This document shows positions 1 through 9,462 of a stretch of DNA of 64,000 nucleotides, one piece after another. The translations under genes were made by a program, and so were the position numbers. Location: positions 1 to 64,000 of the forward strand of contig JBBJNV010000012.1 of NCBI GenBank assembly GCA_037721215.1, read 5' to 3'. Within the stretch, counting starts at the first letter, position 1. Every line of letters begins with the position of its first letter. This DNA is from Gemmatimonadaceae bacterium. GTDB lineage: Bacteria; Gemmatimonadota; Gemmatimonadetes; Gemmatimonadales; Gemmatimonadaceae. The notes beneath the pieces were generated by a model. That model ran no database searches, was not told the DNA's origin, and saw nothing but the letters and a program-made list of their open reading frames with translations.

Positions 1-22
1 AGGCCGCCCGCGGCAGTCGTGT

Positions 23-460
23 ATGACCATGCACACTCGTCTCTGGATCGCCGCTCTCGTCGCGGCAACACCCATTCTCGCGCTGAGCCCGGTAGCCTTC
101 CCGTCTGACCCTGCACCGGGTTGCGTGAGATCGGATCCAACGTCCCGCTATAATCAGCGGCTGTTCACATCGCTGATGCGCCGGAAGGATAAAAATTCCC
201 GCCAGACAATCGCCGTGTACGGAGTGCAGCAGGTAAAGTCACGCGATATCCGGCCCGTCACTGAGCCGGTTGTGTGCGCCCGGGCAGCGTCCGCGTATGG
301 CAGAGCAATGAACGACGACGCACCCGGGCGAAAAGTTCACATTCTCCGTGTAGGCGACCGGTACATCGTCACTGATCCCGACTACAGAGTGGATGAGCAG
401 CGCCGCGCGGTGACCTTCGACTCGAGCTTTTCCAGGGCGCTTGCCGTGGTTTCCGAATAG
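23..460 (+). CDS. secreted hypothetical protein
   Basis: A 145-residue protein of unknown function. The N-terminus has a short basic start, a hydrophobic stretch rich in Ala, Leu and Val (about residues 8-27) and then a polar mature part, so it is probably exported. Two cysteines in the mature part could form a disulfide. No recognised domain. A second in-frame ATG two codons on is an equally good start. It converges on the signal peptidase gene, with stop codons only a few bases apart. I do not recognise the family; the reading frame has normal GC-rich codon use, which supports a real gene. Confidence 0.6.
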   Translation: MTMHTRLWIAALVAATPILALSPVAFPSDPAPGCVRSDPTSRYNQRLFTSLMRRKDKNSRQTIAVYGVQQVKSRDIRPVTEPVVCARAASAYGRAMNDDAPGRKVHILRVGDRYIVTDPDYRVDEQRRAVTFDSSFSRALAVVSE

Positions 461-466
461 CCGCGG

Positions 467-1237
467 TCACCGAATCCAGTGTCCGATTCGTCCCCATCGG
501 ATGTCGGTGATGAACGGAAGCGGGCGGTCGCTGTCGTCGGCATTGTATGAGTAGTAAACGAACATCGGCTGCCCGCGAACGTTTGCCCGTGGCACAAAGC
601 TCCAGTAGCGGCTGTCCTTGGAATTGTACCGGCTATCGCCCATCATGAAGTAGTGACCCGCGGGCACGACTATCGGGCCCCAGTTGTCATGGGTGGGCTG
701 CGCCGGTGCCACGCCAAAGCGGGACGCTCTGAGGCCCACGCCTTTCTGCCAGTCGAAAAGCGGATCGACCGAATCGAACGCGTTCTCCTCCTGCCCTGCA
801 GCAAATCCCTGGCGCTGGGGAATGCCGTTGACGTGGAGCAACGCTTTCCTCATGAAGATCGTATCCCCGGGCATGCCGACCAGACGTTTAACGAGCGTGG
901 GATTCGGATCCCACGGCTGGTCGGACTGGGGGGGCGACCTGAAGACCACGACATCGCTGCGCTCGGGGTGGTCGTAGCCAGGCAGGTTGATATCGGTAAA
1001 CGGGATGTTGGGCCCGTACACCATCTTGTTGACGAACAGCCAGTCGCCAATCAGCAGTGACGGTATCATGCTGCCTGACGGAATCCGGTATGCCTCGACG
1101 ATGAAGGTCCGGAGAAAAATGAAAAAAATGAGAGCGCTCAGCAGCGGCTTGGAGTTCTCCCAGAATCGGCGCAGCGTTGAGCGCTGTGCCAAGGGGCGCG
1201 CCTTTTGGGCACGCCCCTTGTTCGACGCGACAGCCAA
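467..1237 (-). CDS. lepB: signal peptidase I
   Basis: Membrane-bound serine protease that removes signal peptides from exported preproteins on the outer face of the inner membrane. After a basic N-terminus there is one transmembrane segment (about residues 31-47). The catalytic Ser is Ser56 in SGSMIPSL, and the general-base Lys is Lys117 in LVKRLVGMPGD. Box E is present as GDSRYNSKDSRYW (residues 200-212). At 256 residues it has the usual length. It lies 8 bases downstream of the SWIB gene on the same strand, so the two are probably cotranscribed. Confidence 0.95.
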   Translation of the reverse strand: MAVASNKGRAQKARPLAQRSTLRRFWENSKPLLSALIFFIFLRTFIVEAYRIPSGSMIPSLLIGDWLFVNKMVYGPNIPFTDINLPGYDHPERSDVVVFRSPPQSDQPWDPNPTLVKRLVGMPGDTIFMRKALLHVNGIPQRQGFAAGQEENAFDSVDPLFDWQKGVGLRASRFGVAPAQPTHDNWGPIVVPAGHYFMMGDSRYNSKDSRYWSFVPRANVRGQPMFVYYSYNADDSDRPLPFITDIRWGRIGHWIR

Positions 1238-1245
1238 GGTGCTTG

Positions 1246-1635
1246 CTACTTAAGGTGCTTGTTTACGAGCCGGGTCATCTCGAACATGGATACCTGTTTG
1301 GTCCCGTTGAATACCGGCCTGAGTGAATCATCAGCGTTGATCATGCGCTTGTTCTTGGAATCCTGAAGCCCTTTCCGTTTGATGTAGGCCCAGAGCTTCT
1401 TCGTGACTTCGGTGCGTGGAAGCGGAGCTGACCCCACTACGGCGGCAAGTTCTGCGCTCGGTGTCATCGGCTTCATGAATGCCGCGCTTGGTGCGCGCTT
1501 GGTCGCCGATTTCTTCGCGGGAGCTTTTTTCGCTGCAGAGCTTTTCTTCGCGGTCGACTTGCTCGCGGTTGACTTCTTCGCAGTTGACTTCGAGGACGAC
1601 GTCTTCGCCGAGCTCTTCTTCTTCGCAGTTGCCAT
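1246..1635 (-). CDS. SWIB domain protein with histone H1-like tail
   Basis: A 129-residue protein. Residues 1-48 are almost entirely Lys, Ala, Ser and Thr in KKS/AKK repeats, like the tail of histone H1 or bacterial Hc1 proteins, so it probably binds DNA. Residues 52-129 form a SWIB/MDM2 domain: the MTPSAELAAVVG start, the PRTEVTKKLWAYIKRKGL helix and a C-terminal FEMTRLVNKHL. Stand-alone SWIB proteins occur in Chlamydiae and several environmental phyla and are linked to chromatin-like packing. A nucleoid role here is inference. It is upstream of lepB in the same orientation. Confidence 0.9.
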   Translation of the reverse strand: MATAKKKSSAKTSSSKSTAKKSTASKSTAKKSSAAKKAPAKKSATKRAPSAAFMKPMTPSAELAAVVGSAPLPRTEVTKKLWAYIKRKGLQDSKNKRMINADDSLRPVFNGTKQVSMFEMTRLVNKHLK

Positions 1636-1746
1636 CGCTTCTCCTGGTGGTTGAATCGGGCCGCTGATTTACGTCGGCACCGGTACGCGTCTCGCGAGGC
1701 AAAGTATAGCCACGACTGCCGAATGCAAGAGGGAAAACCGGATATT

Positions 1747-2628
1747 TCAGGGGAGGAGAAGCTTCATCATCCGCACGTCGAACGGATCGGCCGTCGCATC
1801 CTCATCGTCTATGTCGTAGTTCTGCTGCGGAGTCTCGAGAATCAGCGGCACTCCCTCCGAGCGCTCGTCGGCCATCAGCCAGTGAAATGGATCTTCGCCA
1901 ATCTCACCTTCGCCGATCAGCATGTGCCGGTCCTTGTTCGAACCAAGCGCCCCTTCACTGTCGTTGAGGTGAAAGAACGAAGGCGCTTCTCCAATGATTT
2001 CCTCGAAGCCATCGAGCATCATTGTCAGCCCTTTCTTCGACGCGGAGATGTCATATCCGGATGCAAAGAGATGGCAGGTATCGAGACCGTACCCTGTCCG
2101 CTCTCGAAGTGCCTTCGGGACGTGCGACAGAATATCGGCGATCTCTTCCGCCGTTCGGCCCATGGTGCGCCCGGCGCCAGCGGTGTTCTCAATCAAGACC
2201 CTCGTACCCGAATCCACCGACTGCAACGCCTGCACGATCGCTCTGGCAATACGCTTTGCCGCTTCCGATCTCTCGCTCTCCCCCGCCGAACCGGGGTGAA
2301 AACACACTGCACCGGCACCCAGCGCGCTCGACCGCTCCAGTTCCTTCGCCAGTCCATTCGCGGCGCGTTCCCACTTGGCGTCGTCAGGCGTCGCCACGCT
2401 CAGTACGTACGCCGCATGCACGACTATATTTTCCGGCCGGATCTCCGTCTCGGCAAGCGCCGCTCGGAATCGCTCGACGCGCTCCGGCTTGATGGAGATC
2501 TTTTCGTTGTAGTACTTGGGGATCGCGGTGAACAGCTGCATGGCGGTCATGCCGGAATTGCCGGCGCGTTTGACCGCCATGTGAACGCCGCCGTTGTTGA
2601 TCGTGTGCGCGCCGAGGAATCGGGTCAT
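1747..2628 (-). CDS. nfo: deoxyribonuclease IV (AP endonuclease)
   Basis: Endonuclease IV cuts 5' of abasic sites in base-excision repair, using a trinuclear zinc cluster. Zinc-ligand motifs follow in family order: GAHTINNGG near the start, VVHAAYVLS, CFHPGS, ENTAGAG, GLDTCHLFASGYD, HLNDS, DRHMLIGEGEIG and PLILETP at the end. I chose the ATG giving MTRFLGAH (293 residues), which matches the family. The frame stays open 32 codons further upstream, but that part does not resemble the family. A GGGG run sits about 10 bases before the chosen start. Confidence 0.93.
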   Translation of the reverse strand: MTRFLGAHTINNGGVHMAVKRAGNSGMTAMQLFTAIPKYYNEKISIKPERVERFRAALAETEIRPENIVVHAAYVLSVATPDDAKWERAANGLAKELERSSALGAGAVCFHPGSAGESERSEAAKRIARAIVQALQSVDSGTRVLIENTAGAGRTMGRTAEEIADILSHVPKALRERTGYGLDTCHLFASGYDISASKKGLTMMLDGFEEIIGEAPSFFHLNDSEGALGSNKDRHMLIGEGEIGEDPFHWLMADERSEGVPLILETPQQNYDIDDEDATADPFDVRMMKLLLP

Positions 2629-2784
2629 TACCGCATCGCCCCAAGCTTGGATTGGCAGGATCCGCGGAAGCACCGGGTGGCCGTCATCGTGTGTCGACAG
2701 GCGTGATCGATGCAAAGTTCTCAACAGTCATCTGCGCTCCGGTATTCTCGGAAGGTCTTGGACTCGTTCCTGTCGTCCGCCCAA

Positions 2785-3537
2785 TCACTGCCACCGCCCC
2801 ATTCTGTACCCCGGCCGCGTCGCACTCACGGCCGGGTTCGCCGAGTAAACACTCCACCACACTTTTATCGAATCGCCCTCGAGGGCAACGACCGGCTGCT
2901 TCGCCCGCACGTTCTCAGGCGATGCCCTCACCCGTTCCTCGAAGATATGCCCCATCGTCCGTGACAGCGCCAAGCCGATACTCGGCTTGACACTGTTCGG
3001 ATCCTCGTACGCCAGCGCCACACGTTCGCCGCTCGACGCCATGCTTACCCGCGACGGGTTACGGCCGAACACGATTGGCACTGGTGCATGCATGGTCCGA
3101 CCGCCGTCCATCGAGTGCGCGTAGAAAAGACCGGGCCCCTGAGCGGGCTCGACGAAATAGGCGAGATGCACGTATCCGCTCGCCGAGTCCGCTGCAATTG
3201 CCGGCGGAAAGCGGCTGCAGCCCCGCGCGCTGTGATCGGTCGTATCTGCGGCGACAGCCGGCTCCCACCCGTTGCCGTCATCGGTCGATCGGGCGAGCAT
3301 CAGGACTGCGCTGCTGTCGGGCCGCGCATCCCACCAGACCGCGAATGTCGCGCGACCACTCTGCACCGCACGTACCGATGCCAGACAAGCCCGCTCACTG
3401 GGAACAATTGCCACTTTCCGCCCGTTGCCGGGCTCCCCTGGTGCAGCACCGCCGGTCAGGTCTTCCCAGACAACGGGTGCAGGCTCACATGCAGCCGCCA
3501 TCATCACCAGCGAAAGTATCAGCATTACAGGTTTCAC
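2785..3537 (-). CDS. lipoprotein with BNR/sialidase-like repeats
   Basis: A 250-residue predicted lipoprotein: the hydrophobic signal ends in a lipobox (MMAAAC, lipidated Cys17). The mature part has repeated Asp-box-like strands, for example STDDGNGWEPAVA and SMDGGRTMHAPVPIV, typical of sialidase or BNR beta-propellers. At this length it would make only part of a six-bladed propeller and lacks the usual sialidase Arg triad, so an enzyme function is doubtful. It is probably surface or periplasmic. It diverges from the aldehyde dehydrogenase gene. Confidence 0.75.
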   Translation of the reverse strand: MKPVMLILSLVMMAAACEPAPVVWEDLTGGAAPGEPGNGRKVAIVPSERACLASVRAVQSGRATFAVWWDARPDSSAVLMLARSTDDGNGWEPAVAADTTDHSARGCSRFPPAIAADSASGYVHLAYFVEPAQGPGLFYAHSMDGGRTMHAPVPIVFGRNPSRVSMASSGERVALAYEDPNSVKPSIGLALSRTMGHIFEERVRASPENVRAKQPVVALEGDSIKVWWSVYSANPAVSATRPGYRMGRWQ

Positions 3538-3644
3538 TCATGAAAGCTAAGTCTCACGCCGGTACCGCGGCCTATCCTTCGCCCGCCACCATCCTCGGCG
3601 TATCTTTGAGCATCAGCCCCAACATCACGACTGAGGATTCACAC

Positions 3645-5384
3645 ATGTCCGCCTCAACTCTCCGCCCAGCCATTTCCAAACCCGCGACGAACAACGGAAA
3701 GGAGGAGCAGGCCATCGCTGCCACGCCTGATCATGCATCGCCTGCGCATCAGGTGTCCGGCTTCAACGGCAACCGCCGCGTCCCGGTCCCGGTGAACGAG
3801 CCGGTGAAGAGTTACGCCGCCGGTTCTCCCGAACGAGTTGAGCTCAAGGCGCGCCTCGTCTCCATGGCCGCTGAACGCATCGACATCCCCTGCATCATCG
3901 GCGGCGAAGAGGTCAGAAGCGGCGACATCGCGCACTCGGTGATGCCGCACAACCACCGCCACGTCCTCGCCGACTGGCACAAGGCCGATGCGTCCCATGT
4001 CGAACAGGCGATCACGGCTTCACGCGATGCAGCACGGGACTGGGCCAACTGGTCATGGGAAGATCGCGCCGCGGTGTTTCTCAAGGCCGCCGAGTTGCTG
4101 ACCACCACCTGGCGCGCGACCATCAACGCAGCGACGATGCTCGGCCAGTCGAAGACCGCATTTCAGGCCGAGATCGATGCTGCGTGCGAGCTGATCGATT
4201 TCTGGCGTTTCAACCCTGCGTATGCGCAGCAGCTTTACGACGAACAGCCGCTGAGCGATCACACGATGTGGAATCAGCTCGACTATCGGGGCCTCGAAGG
4301 CTTCGTCTACGCGGTGACGCCGTTCAACTTTACGTCAATCGCGGGCAATCTTCCGACGGCACCTGCACTGATGGGCAACACAGTGATCTGGAAGCCGGCG
4401 TCGAGTGCGATGCCCAGCGCCTACTATCTGATAAAGCTTCTAGAGGAAGCGGGGCTTCCACCCGGCGTCATCAACTTCGTGCCCGGCGATGCCGCGATGA
4501 TCTCGAATACTTTGCTCGCGCACCGGGATCTGGCTGGCGTTCACTTCACGGGCAGCACCAGTGTCTTCAACAATATGTGGAAGACCATTGGCGCGAGCAT
4601 GTCGAACTATCGGTCGTATCCGCGGATTGTTGGAGAGACTGGCGGCAAGGATTTCATCGTTGCCCACGCATCGGCTGATCCAGTTGCGCTCTCAGTCGCG
4701 ATTGCCCGTGGCGGGTTCGAATACCAGGGTCAGAAATGCTCGGCGGCAAGCCGGGTCTATGTGCCGGAGTCGCTTTGGCCCGAGGTGCGCGACCGCACGG
4801 TGGCGATCATGGCTGATATCAAGATGGGAGATATCACCGACTTCCGGAATTTCATGGGTGCCGTGATCGACAAGCGTTCATTCGACAAGATTAGCGAGTA
4901 TGTCACCCATGGTCGGGACAATGCAAAGATCATTGCCGGGGGCGGCGTACGTGGCGACGACGGCTATTTTATCGAGCCGACACTCGTAGAAACCCGCGAT
5001 CCCGGTTACAAGCTGTTGTGCGAGGAGATTTTTGGCCCGGTCGTGACCGCGCACGTGTATCCGGATGCCAAGTGGGAAGAGACGCTCGAGCTCGTCGACC
5101 GTACGTCGCCGTACGCTCTGACCGGCGCGATTTTCTCGCGTGATCGCGCTGCGGTTCGGAACGCATCGGTGGCGCTACGCAACGCGGCCGGCAATTTCTA
5201 CGTGAACGATAAGCCGACGGGTGCGGTGGTCGGACAGCAGCCGTTTGGTGGTGCACGTGGATCGGGGACCAACGACAAGGCGGGCTCCAAGCTCAACCTT
5301 ACACGCTGGGTGAGCGCCAGAAACATCAAGGAAACTTTTTCGCCGCCGCTCGATTACGCCTACCCCTTCATGGCCGAGGAATAG
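3645..5384 (+). CDS. pruA: L-glutamate gamma-semialdehyde dehydrogenase
   Basis: NAD-dependent aldehyde dehydrogenase that oxidises glutamate semialdehyde (from pyrroline-5-carboxylate) to glutamate in proline and arginine catabolism. The chosen start MSASTLRP gives 579 residues, the long P5CDH type. The general base Glu331 lies in VGETGGKD and the nucleophile Cys365 in GQKCSAASRVY. NAD-fold motifs TPFNFTSIAGNLP and FTGST are present, as is the C-terminal GQQPFGGARGSGTNDKAG, typical of P5C dehydrogenases. The frame is open some 190 codons further upstream, but that stretch overlaps the divergent lipoprotein gene and is low-complexity. The next gene starts 40 bases downstream. Confidence 0.93.
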   Translation: MSASTLRPAISKPATNNGKEEQAIAATPDHASPAHQVSGFNGNRRVPVPVNEPVKSYAAGSPERVELKARLVSMAAERIDIPCIIGGEEVRSGDIAHSVMPHNHRHVLADWHKADASHVEQAITASRDAARDWANWSWEDRAAVFLKAAELLTTTWRATINAATMLGQSKTAFQAEIDAACELIDFWRFNPAYAQQLYDEQPLSDHTMWNQLDYRGLEGFVYAVTPFNFTSIAGNLPTAPALMGNTVIWKPASSAMPSAYYLIKLLEEAGLPPGVINFVPGDAAMISNTLLAHRDLAGVHFTGSTSVFNNMWKTIGASMSNYRSYPRIVGETGGKDFIVAHASADPVALSVAIARGGFEYQGQKCSAASRVYVPESLWPEVRDRTVAIMADIKMGDITDFRNFMGAVIDKRSFDKISEYVTHGRDNAKIIAGGGVRGDDGYFIEPTLVETRDPGYKLLCEEIFGPVVTAHVYPDAKWEETLELVDRTSPYALTGAIFSRDRAAVRNASVALRNAAGNFYVNDKPTGAVVGQQPFGGARGSGTNDKAGSKLNLTRWVSARNIKETFSPPLDYAYPFMAEE

Positions 5385-5423
5385 GACGAGGCGGTTGGAC
5401 AAAAATCACCACTGATCGGCAGA

Positions 5424-6350
5424 ATGGATCGAATCACCGGTATACTTTCGCCCGTTGTTACACCCTTCAGAGCCGATCTCTCTCCGGATTCGGAGCGACT
5501 CACCAGGCATTGCCGCTGGCTGGTCTCCAAAGGTGTTGGGCTGGCTGTGTTCGGGACTAATTCAGAGGCGAATTCGCTCTCTGTCGAAGAGAAGCTCGAG
5601 CTTCTCGACCAGCTCGTCAGCGACGGCGTGGATCCCGCGCGCATGATGCCGGGCACCGGTTGCTGCGCATTCCCTGATTCGGTGCGGCTCACGACGCATG
5701 CTGCAAAACTTGGCTGCGCCGGCGTCTTGATGCTGCCGCCGTTCTATTACAAGGGCGTGAGCGACGAAGGGCTATTCAGAAATGTCGCCGAGGTCATCGA
5801 GCGCGTGGCCGACCAGCGGTTGCGGATATATCTCTACAACATCCCACCGGTTTCACAGGTGGCGATAACGCTTCCGTTGATCGAGCGGCTGCTCAAGGTG
5901 TATCCGGGGACAGTTGCGGGCATCAAGGATTCCTCCGGCGACTGGGAGAACACGAAGGCCTACATCGACAACTTCGCAGCGGATGGCATCGACGTATTTC
6001 CGGGAGCTGAGACTTTCCTGCTCCAGGGTTTGCGCCACGGTGGCGCCGGGTGCATCAGCGCTACAGCCAATGTAAACCCGGGGCCGATCGCGCGGCTTTT
6101 CGCGACATGGCAGGCGGCAGACGCGGACGCCCAACAGCTGCGACTCAATGAAGTTCGCGGCATCTTCGCGAGGTATCCGATGATTTCCGCGCTGAAGGCT
6201 GCGATCGCGCATCACAGCAGGGATGCATCGTGGACCACTTTGCGGCCCCCACTCGTGGAGCTCACGAGCGAACAGAACGCCGCACTCATCGGCGAGCTCG
6301 ATGGAGCCGGCTTTACAATGCCCGGACTCCACGGAGCGCGGGACCGTTAG
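5424..6350 (+). CDS. dihydrodipicolinate synthase family aldolase/lyase
   Basis: A 308-residue TIM-barrel lyase of the DapA/N-acetylneuraminate lyase family. The Schiff-base lysine is Lys168 in GIKDSSGD, and the catalytic Tyr138 is in YNIPP. The usual pyruvate carboxylate motif GTTGE is changed to GTNSE, which argues against true DapA. Proximity to pruA (same strand, 40-base gap) suggests a role in amino-acid catabolism. Hydroxyproline breakdown, which uses a DapA-family deaminase, is one inferred option; other options are 2-keto-3-deoxy sugar acid aldolase or 4-hydroxy-2-oxoglutarate aldolase. Family is certain, substrate is not. Confidence 0.85.
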   Translation: MDRITGILSPVVTPFRADLSPDSERLTRHCRWLVSKGVGLAVFGTNSEANSLSVEEKLELLDQLVSDGVDPARMMPGTGCCAFPDSVRLTTHAAKLGCAGVLMLPPFYYKGVSDEGLFRNVAEVIERVADQRLRIYLYNIPPVSQVAITLPLIERLLKVYPGTVAGIKDSSGDWENTKAYIDNFAADGIDVFPGAETFLLQGLRHGGAGCISATANVNPGPIARLFATWQAADADAQQLRLNEVRGIFARYPMISALKAAIAHHSRDASWTTLRPPLVELTSEQNAALIGELDGAGFTMPGLHGARDR

Positions 6351-6372
6351 ATCACTTGTTGGCGCAGCACTC

Positions 6373-8433
6373 CTACCCGCCCACCTTGACCGCGGTCTGC
6401 GCTTTCGTGCTCCACCTGTCAAACCAACTCTTCAAATACAGCTGCGTTCTCAAAAAATTGGACGGCTTCGAGCTCGTCCCGTGCCACTCCTCATTGAACC
6501 GGATCATCGCCGTCGGCACCTTGCGCATCTTGAGCGCCTGATAGAACTCCTCCGTCTGCGAGATCGGCGTCCGAAGGTCCTGCACGCCCGTCATCAGCAT
6601 TGTCGGCGTCTTGACGTTCCCCACGTACATTATCGGCGATCGACGCAGATGCTCGGCCGGATCCTCCCACGGAAGCTTCTCGAAGTTGCGGTACCAGGAC
6701 GAGCCGTCCGTCGTGCCCACAAAGCTCAGCCAGTTGATCACCGGGCAGTTGGACGATGCCGCGGCGAAGCGATTGGTGTGTCCTACAATCCAGGCGGTCA
6801 GCACGCCACCGCCGCTACATCCGTGCACGAAGAGATTTTTCGGATCGATGTAGCCGCGGGCGATTACGGTGTCGACGCCGGCCATGAGGTCGTCGAAATC
6901 CTTTCCCGGATAGGCGTTCTTGATGGCGTTGCCGAAGGCGCTGCCGTAACCAGTCGAGCCGCGCGGATTGGTGTACAGCACAACGTACCCGCTCGCGGCC
7001 TGCTCCTGGCGCGCGAAACTGAAGCCGACGTTGTACATCGAATGCGGGCCGCCGTGGATGTCAAGAATGAGCGGATACTTCTTGCTCGGGTCGAAATCCG
7101 GAGGCTTGATCAGCCAGCCCTGGATCCTGTAGCCGTCCACCGAGGTGTACCACAGCTCTTCGCCGGTCGCTAGCTTCTTGCCGCCGAGTATGTCACTGTT
7201 TACGTCTGTGATCTCACGCAGCGCGGGCGTCCTGACGTTGAAGACAACGATGTTGTTGGGACGCTGGAAGCTCGTCACCGTACCCACCGCCGTACCCGCG
7301 CGGCCGACTGCGTTCACGGTCAGCACGTGCGCCCCTTTTGTCACCACGCGCGTGCCGCCCGCAAGTGTGGCGAAGTACAGGTTGCGCGAACCCTCGTTTT
7401 CCACATTGAAGTAGACTCCGCTCCCGTCTGGCGCCCACATGAGCCCCTGCGGCGAGCGGTCCAGCTTGTCAGTCAGCACTCGGCGGTTGGAGCCATCGAG
7501 ATTCATGACATATAGTTTGGAGTCGGTCCATGTCGCGTTGGTCGAGTCGAAGCCGGTGTACGCGATGAGCCGGCCGTTGGGCGAAAGCATCGGGTTGGCA
7601 TCCGGCCCCTTGCGATTGGTGAGCTGCCTGATCGCCCCGGTCGCGACGTCTGTGGAGTAGATCTCGGATTCGCGCCACGCATAGTCTGCATTCTCAATTC
7701 GCAGCGCGGCGAACACGAGCGATTTTCCGTCATTCGTCCAGTGCGGGTCGCCATGGTCCCACTCGCCCGACGTCACCTGACGCGGTGTGCCGCCATCGGC
7801 CGGCACGACGAAGAGGTGCCGGTAGCCATCGTCGATGAATCCCTGCCGGTCGCGCCGGTAGTTAAGACGTGTGACGACGCGCGGCGCCTCCGTCCACTTG
7901 GCGCCCCTGGGCGCGGCCGGCATGTCGATCTTCCAGGGATCGCGCGACAACACCAGCATCCTGAACGCCACCGTCTTCGCATCCGGCGACCACTGCAGCT
8001 CGGAAGGCGTTTCGTTGACGCGAGTGATCTGCGTCGGAGCCCCCTGCCCATCCATGAATCGCACGAACAGTTGCGTACCACCCGGCGTGCCGTCTGCGAA
8101 ATACGCAATCCGGGTTCCCTCCGGCGACCAGCGCGCACCTGACCCGTTCACAAGAAAACGGTTCCGACTCCCATCGGCGTTCATTATCCAGAGAGAGGAT
8201 TCCCACTTGTCGTTCATCTTGTCGACCCAACGGCGGGTGTAGATGATCGACTTGCCATCAGGGGAGAGCTGCGGGTCCTGCACATCCTCGAGGTCGAGGT
8301 ATTGCTTGAGCGTAAAGCGGTCGGTGATCTTGTCCGCGGCCGGCTCGGCCTGAGGGGTAGAATCCTGCGCCTGTAGCGAGGAACAGATTGCAAGCGTCGC
8401 GAGCGCGACACGGGCGAGAGCGGAGACATTCAT
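6373..8433 (-). CDS. S9 family serine peptidase (acylaminoacyl-peptidase-like)
   Basis: A 686-residue exported peptidase with a signal peptide ending near SLQAQ (residues 1-22). Residues about 40-430 form a WD40-like beta-propeller with TolB-like repeats such as DPQLSPDGKSIIYTRR. The C-terminal alpha/beta hydrolase carries HGGPHSMYN, the nucleophile Ser540 in HGCSGGGVLT, an Asp in GVQDLRTP and a His in EEWHG. S9C peptidases trim short peptides or N-acylated residues. GCSGGG is a slight variant of the common GGSYGG. Signal peptide and context suggest periplasmic peptide scavenging. It converges on the DapA-family gene. Confidence 0.92.
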   Translation of the reverse strand: MNVSALARVALATLAICSSLQAQDSTPQAEPAADKITDRFTLKQYLDLEDVQDPQLSPDGKSIIYTRRWVDKMNDKWESSLWIMNADGSRNRFLVNGSGARWSPEGTRIAYFADGTPGGTQLFVRFMDGQGAPTQITRVNETPSELQWSPDAKTVAFRMLVLSRDPWKIDMPAAPRGAKWTEAPRVVTRLNYRRDRQGFIDDGYRHLFVVPADGGTPRQVTSGEWDHGDPHWTNDGKSLVFAALRIENADYAWRESEIYSTDVATGAIRQLTNRKGPDANPMLSPNGRLIAYTGFDSTNATWTDSKLYVMNLDGSNRRVLTDKLDRSPQGLMWAPDGSGVYFNVENEGSRNLYFATLAGGTRVVTKGAHVLTVNAVGRAGTAVGTVTSFQRPNNIVVFNVRTPALREITDVNSDILGGKKLATGEELWYTSVDGYRIQGWLIKPPDFDPSKKYPLILDIHGGPHSMYNVGFSFARQEQAASGYVVLYTNPRGSTGYGSAFGNAIKNAYPGKDFDDLMAGVDTVIARGYIDPKNLFVHGCSGGGVLTAWIVGHTNRFAAASSNCPVINWLSFVGTTDGSSWYRNFEKLPWEDPAEHLRRSPIMYVGNVKTPTMLMTGVQDLRTPISQTEEFYQALKMRKVPTAMIRFNEEWHGTSSKPSNFLRTQLYLKSWFDRWSTKAQTAVKVGG

Positions 8434-8727
8434 CGGGATGCGTACCTGGCTTGGGGGAGACCAAACATGTGAGTCTGGTTGGGGGGAGGGAAGGGTCTGG
8501 ACCTAGCCCAACAAATCCTTCCGGCTGACGGCTGTTAGGCAGTCGGGGCCCGGCTAATGCGGAACTGAGTGCTTGGGGCCCCGGCTTCGAGCTTTTGATT
8601 ATCAGCTGGCAGCCATCCGGCCCGAGGCACGCTCTTCCGCCCCGGCCGGCCAGCCGACAGCTAAACGGCCCCGCAGCCGGAAGGATCAGTTGTGACCCAC
8701 CGACTGCCGCCAGACCGGAACTCACCT

Positions 8728-9462
8728 ATGTACCGGTTCCATGCTCACCTATGTGGCCGGTCTGTACCGGCTGGTTCTCGTTCCAGCCATATCCACGCAG
8801 ACCGAATCGGTTCACCGTCACACCTGAGCTCGAGGCCTATAGACCTTATAGGGTGCGGTTTCTCCAGGCAGAGCGTACTATATGCAGCCACCCCTGATAC
8901 CAGACTCCGACCCGAGCAAGCCGCTACGGACACAGATTCCCCGGCTCTTCCTCCGCTCGATGTGCTCGTGCCACGCATCTTCGACGAGCTGCGAGAGCTC
9001 GCCCGCCGCGAGCTCTCGCGTGAGCACGACCGATTCACTCTGCAGACGACGGACCTCGTGCACGAAGCTTACCTCCGCCTCGCAGCCGCCAACGGCGTAA
9101 CCATTCACGGCCGCGCGTATTTCTACGCCGCCGCATCGCGGGCCATGCGACAGGTTCTCATCGAGGCGGCACGGCGACGGGGTGCCGCAAAGCGAGGCGC
9201 GGGCGCGACGGTTATTACGCTCGACGAGCAAACCGGCAGCGTGGATGCGTACGGGGATGATCTTCTCGAGCTCGACCAGGCGCTCGTTGAGCTGGAGAAG
9301 CGCAATCCCCGGCAGGCGAGAGTAGTCGAGTGCCGTTTTTTCGGGGGCATGACGGTGGAAAATGTAGCCGCCGCGCTTGGCGTTTCGCCGCGTACGGTGA
9401 AATCGGACTGGGCGCTCGCCCGCGCCTGGCTTTATGACGTCCTGCGCGGCGAGTCGCCGTGA
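8728..9462 (+). CDS. ECF-like RNA polymerase sigma factor
   Basis: A sigma-70 factor of the ECF-like family that is often paired with Ser/Thr kinases. Region 2 runs through FDELRELARREL and TTDLVHEAYLRLA; region 4 has CRFFGGMTVENVAAALGVSPRTVKSDWALARAWL, a helix-turn-helix for the -35 element. The conserved part begins only around base 8965. Upstream the frame is open but has few credible starts: ATG at 8692 or 8728, or an in-frame GTG at 8968 that would clip region 2. The stop overlaps the GTG start of the downstream kinase by four bases, so translation is probably coupled. Confidence 0.82.
   Translation: MYRFHAHLCGRSVPAGSRSSHIHADRIGSPSHLSSRPIDLIGCGFSRQSVLYAATPDTRLRPEQAATDTDSPALPPLDVLVPRIFDELRELARRELSREHDRFTLQTTDLVHEAYLRLAAANGVTIHGRAYFYAAASRAMRQVLIEAARRRGAAKRGAGATVITLDEQTGSVDAYGDDLLELDQALVELEKRNPRQARVVECRFFGGMTVENVAAALGVSPRTVKSDWALARAWLYDVLRGESP

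Noticed and set aside
1651-2706. 351-codon plus-strand frame opposite nfo
   Set aside because: Antisense to all the conserved endonuclease IV motifs.
6223-7173. Long plus-strand frame opposite the S9 peptidase gene
   Set aside because: It is antisense to a clear peptidase and Arg/His-rich with no domain; a shadow of GC-rich coding DNA.
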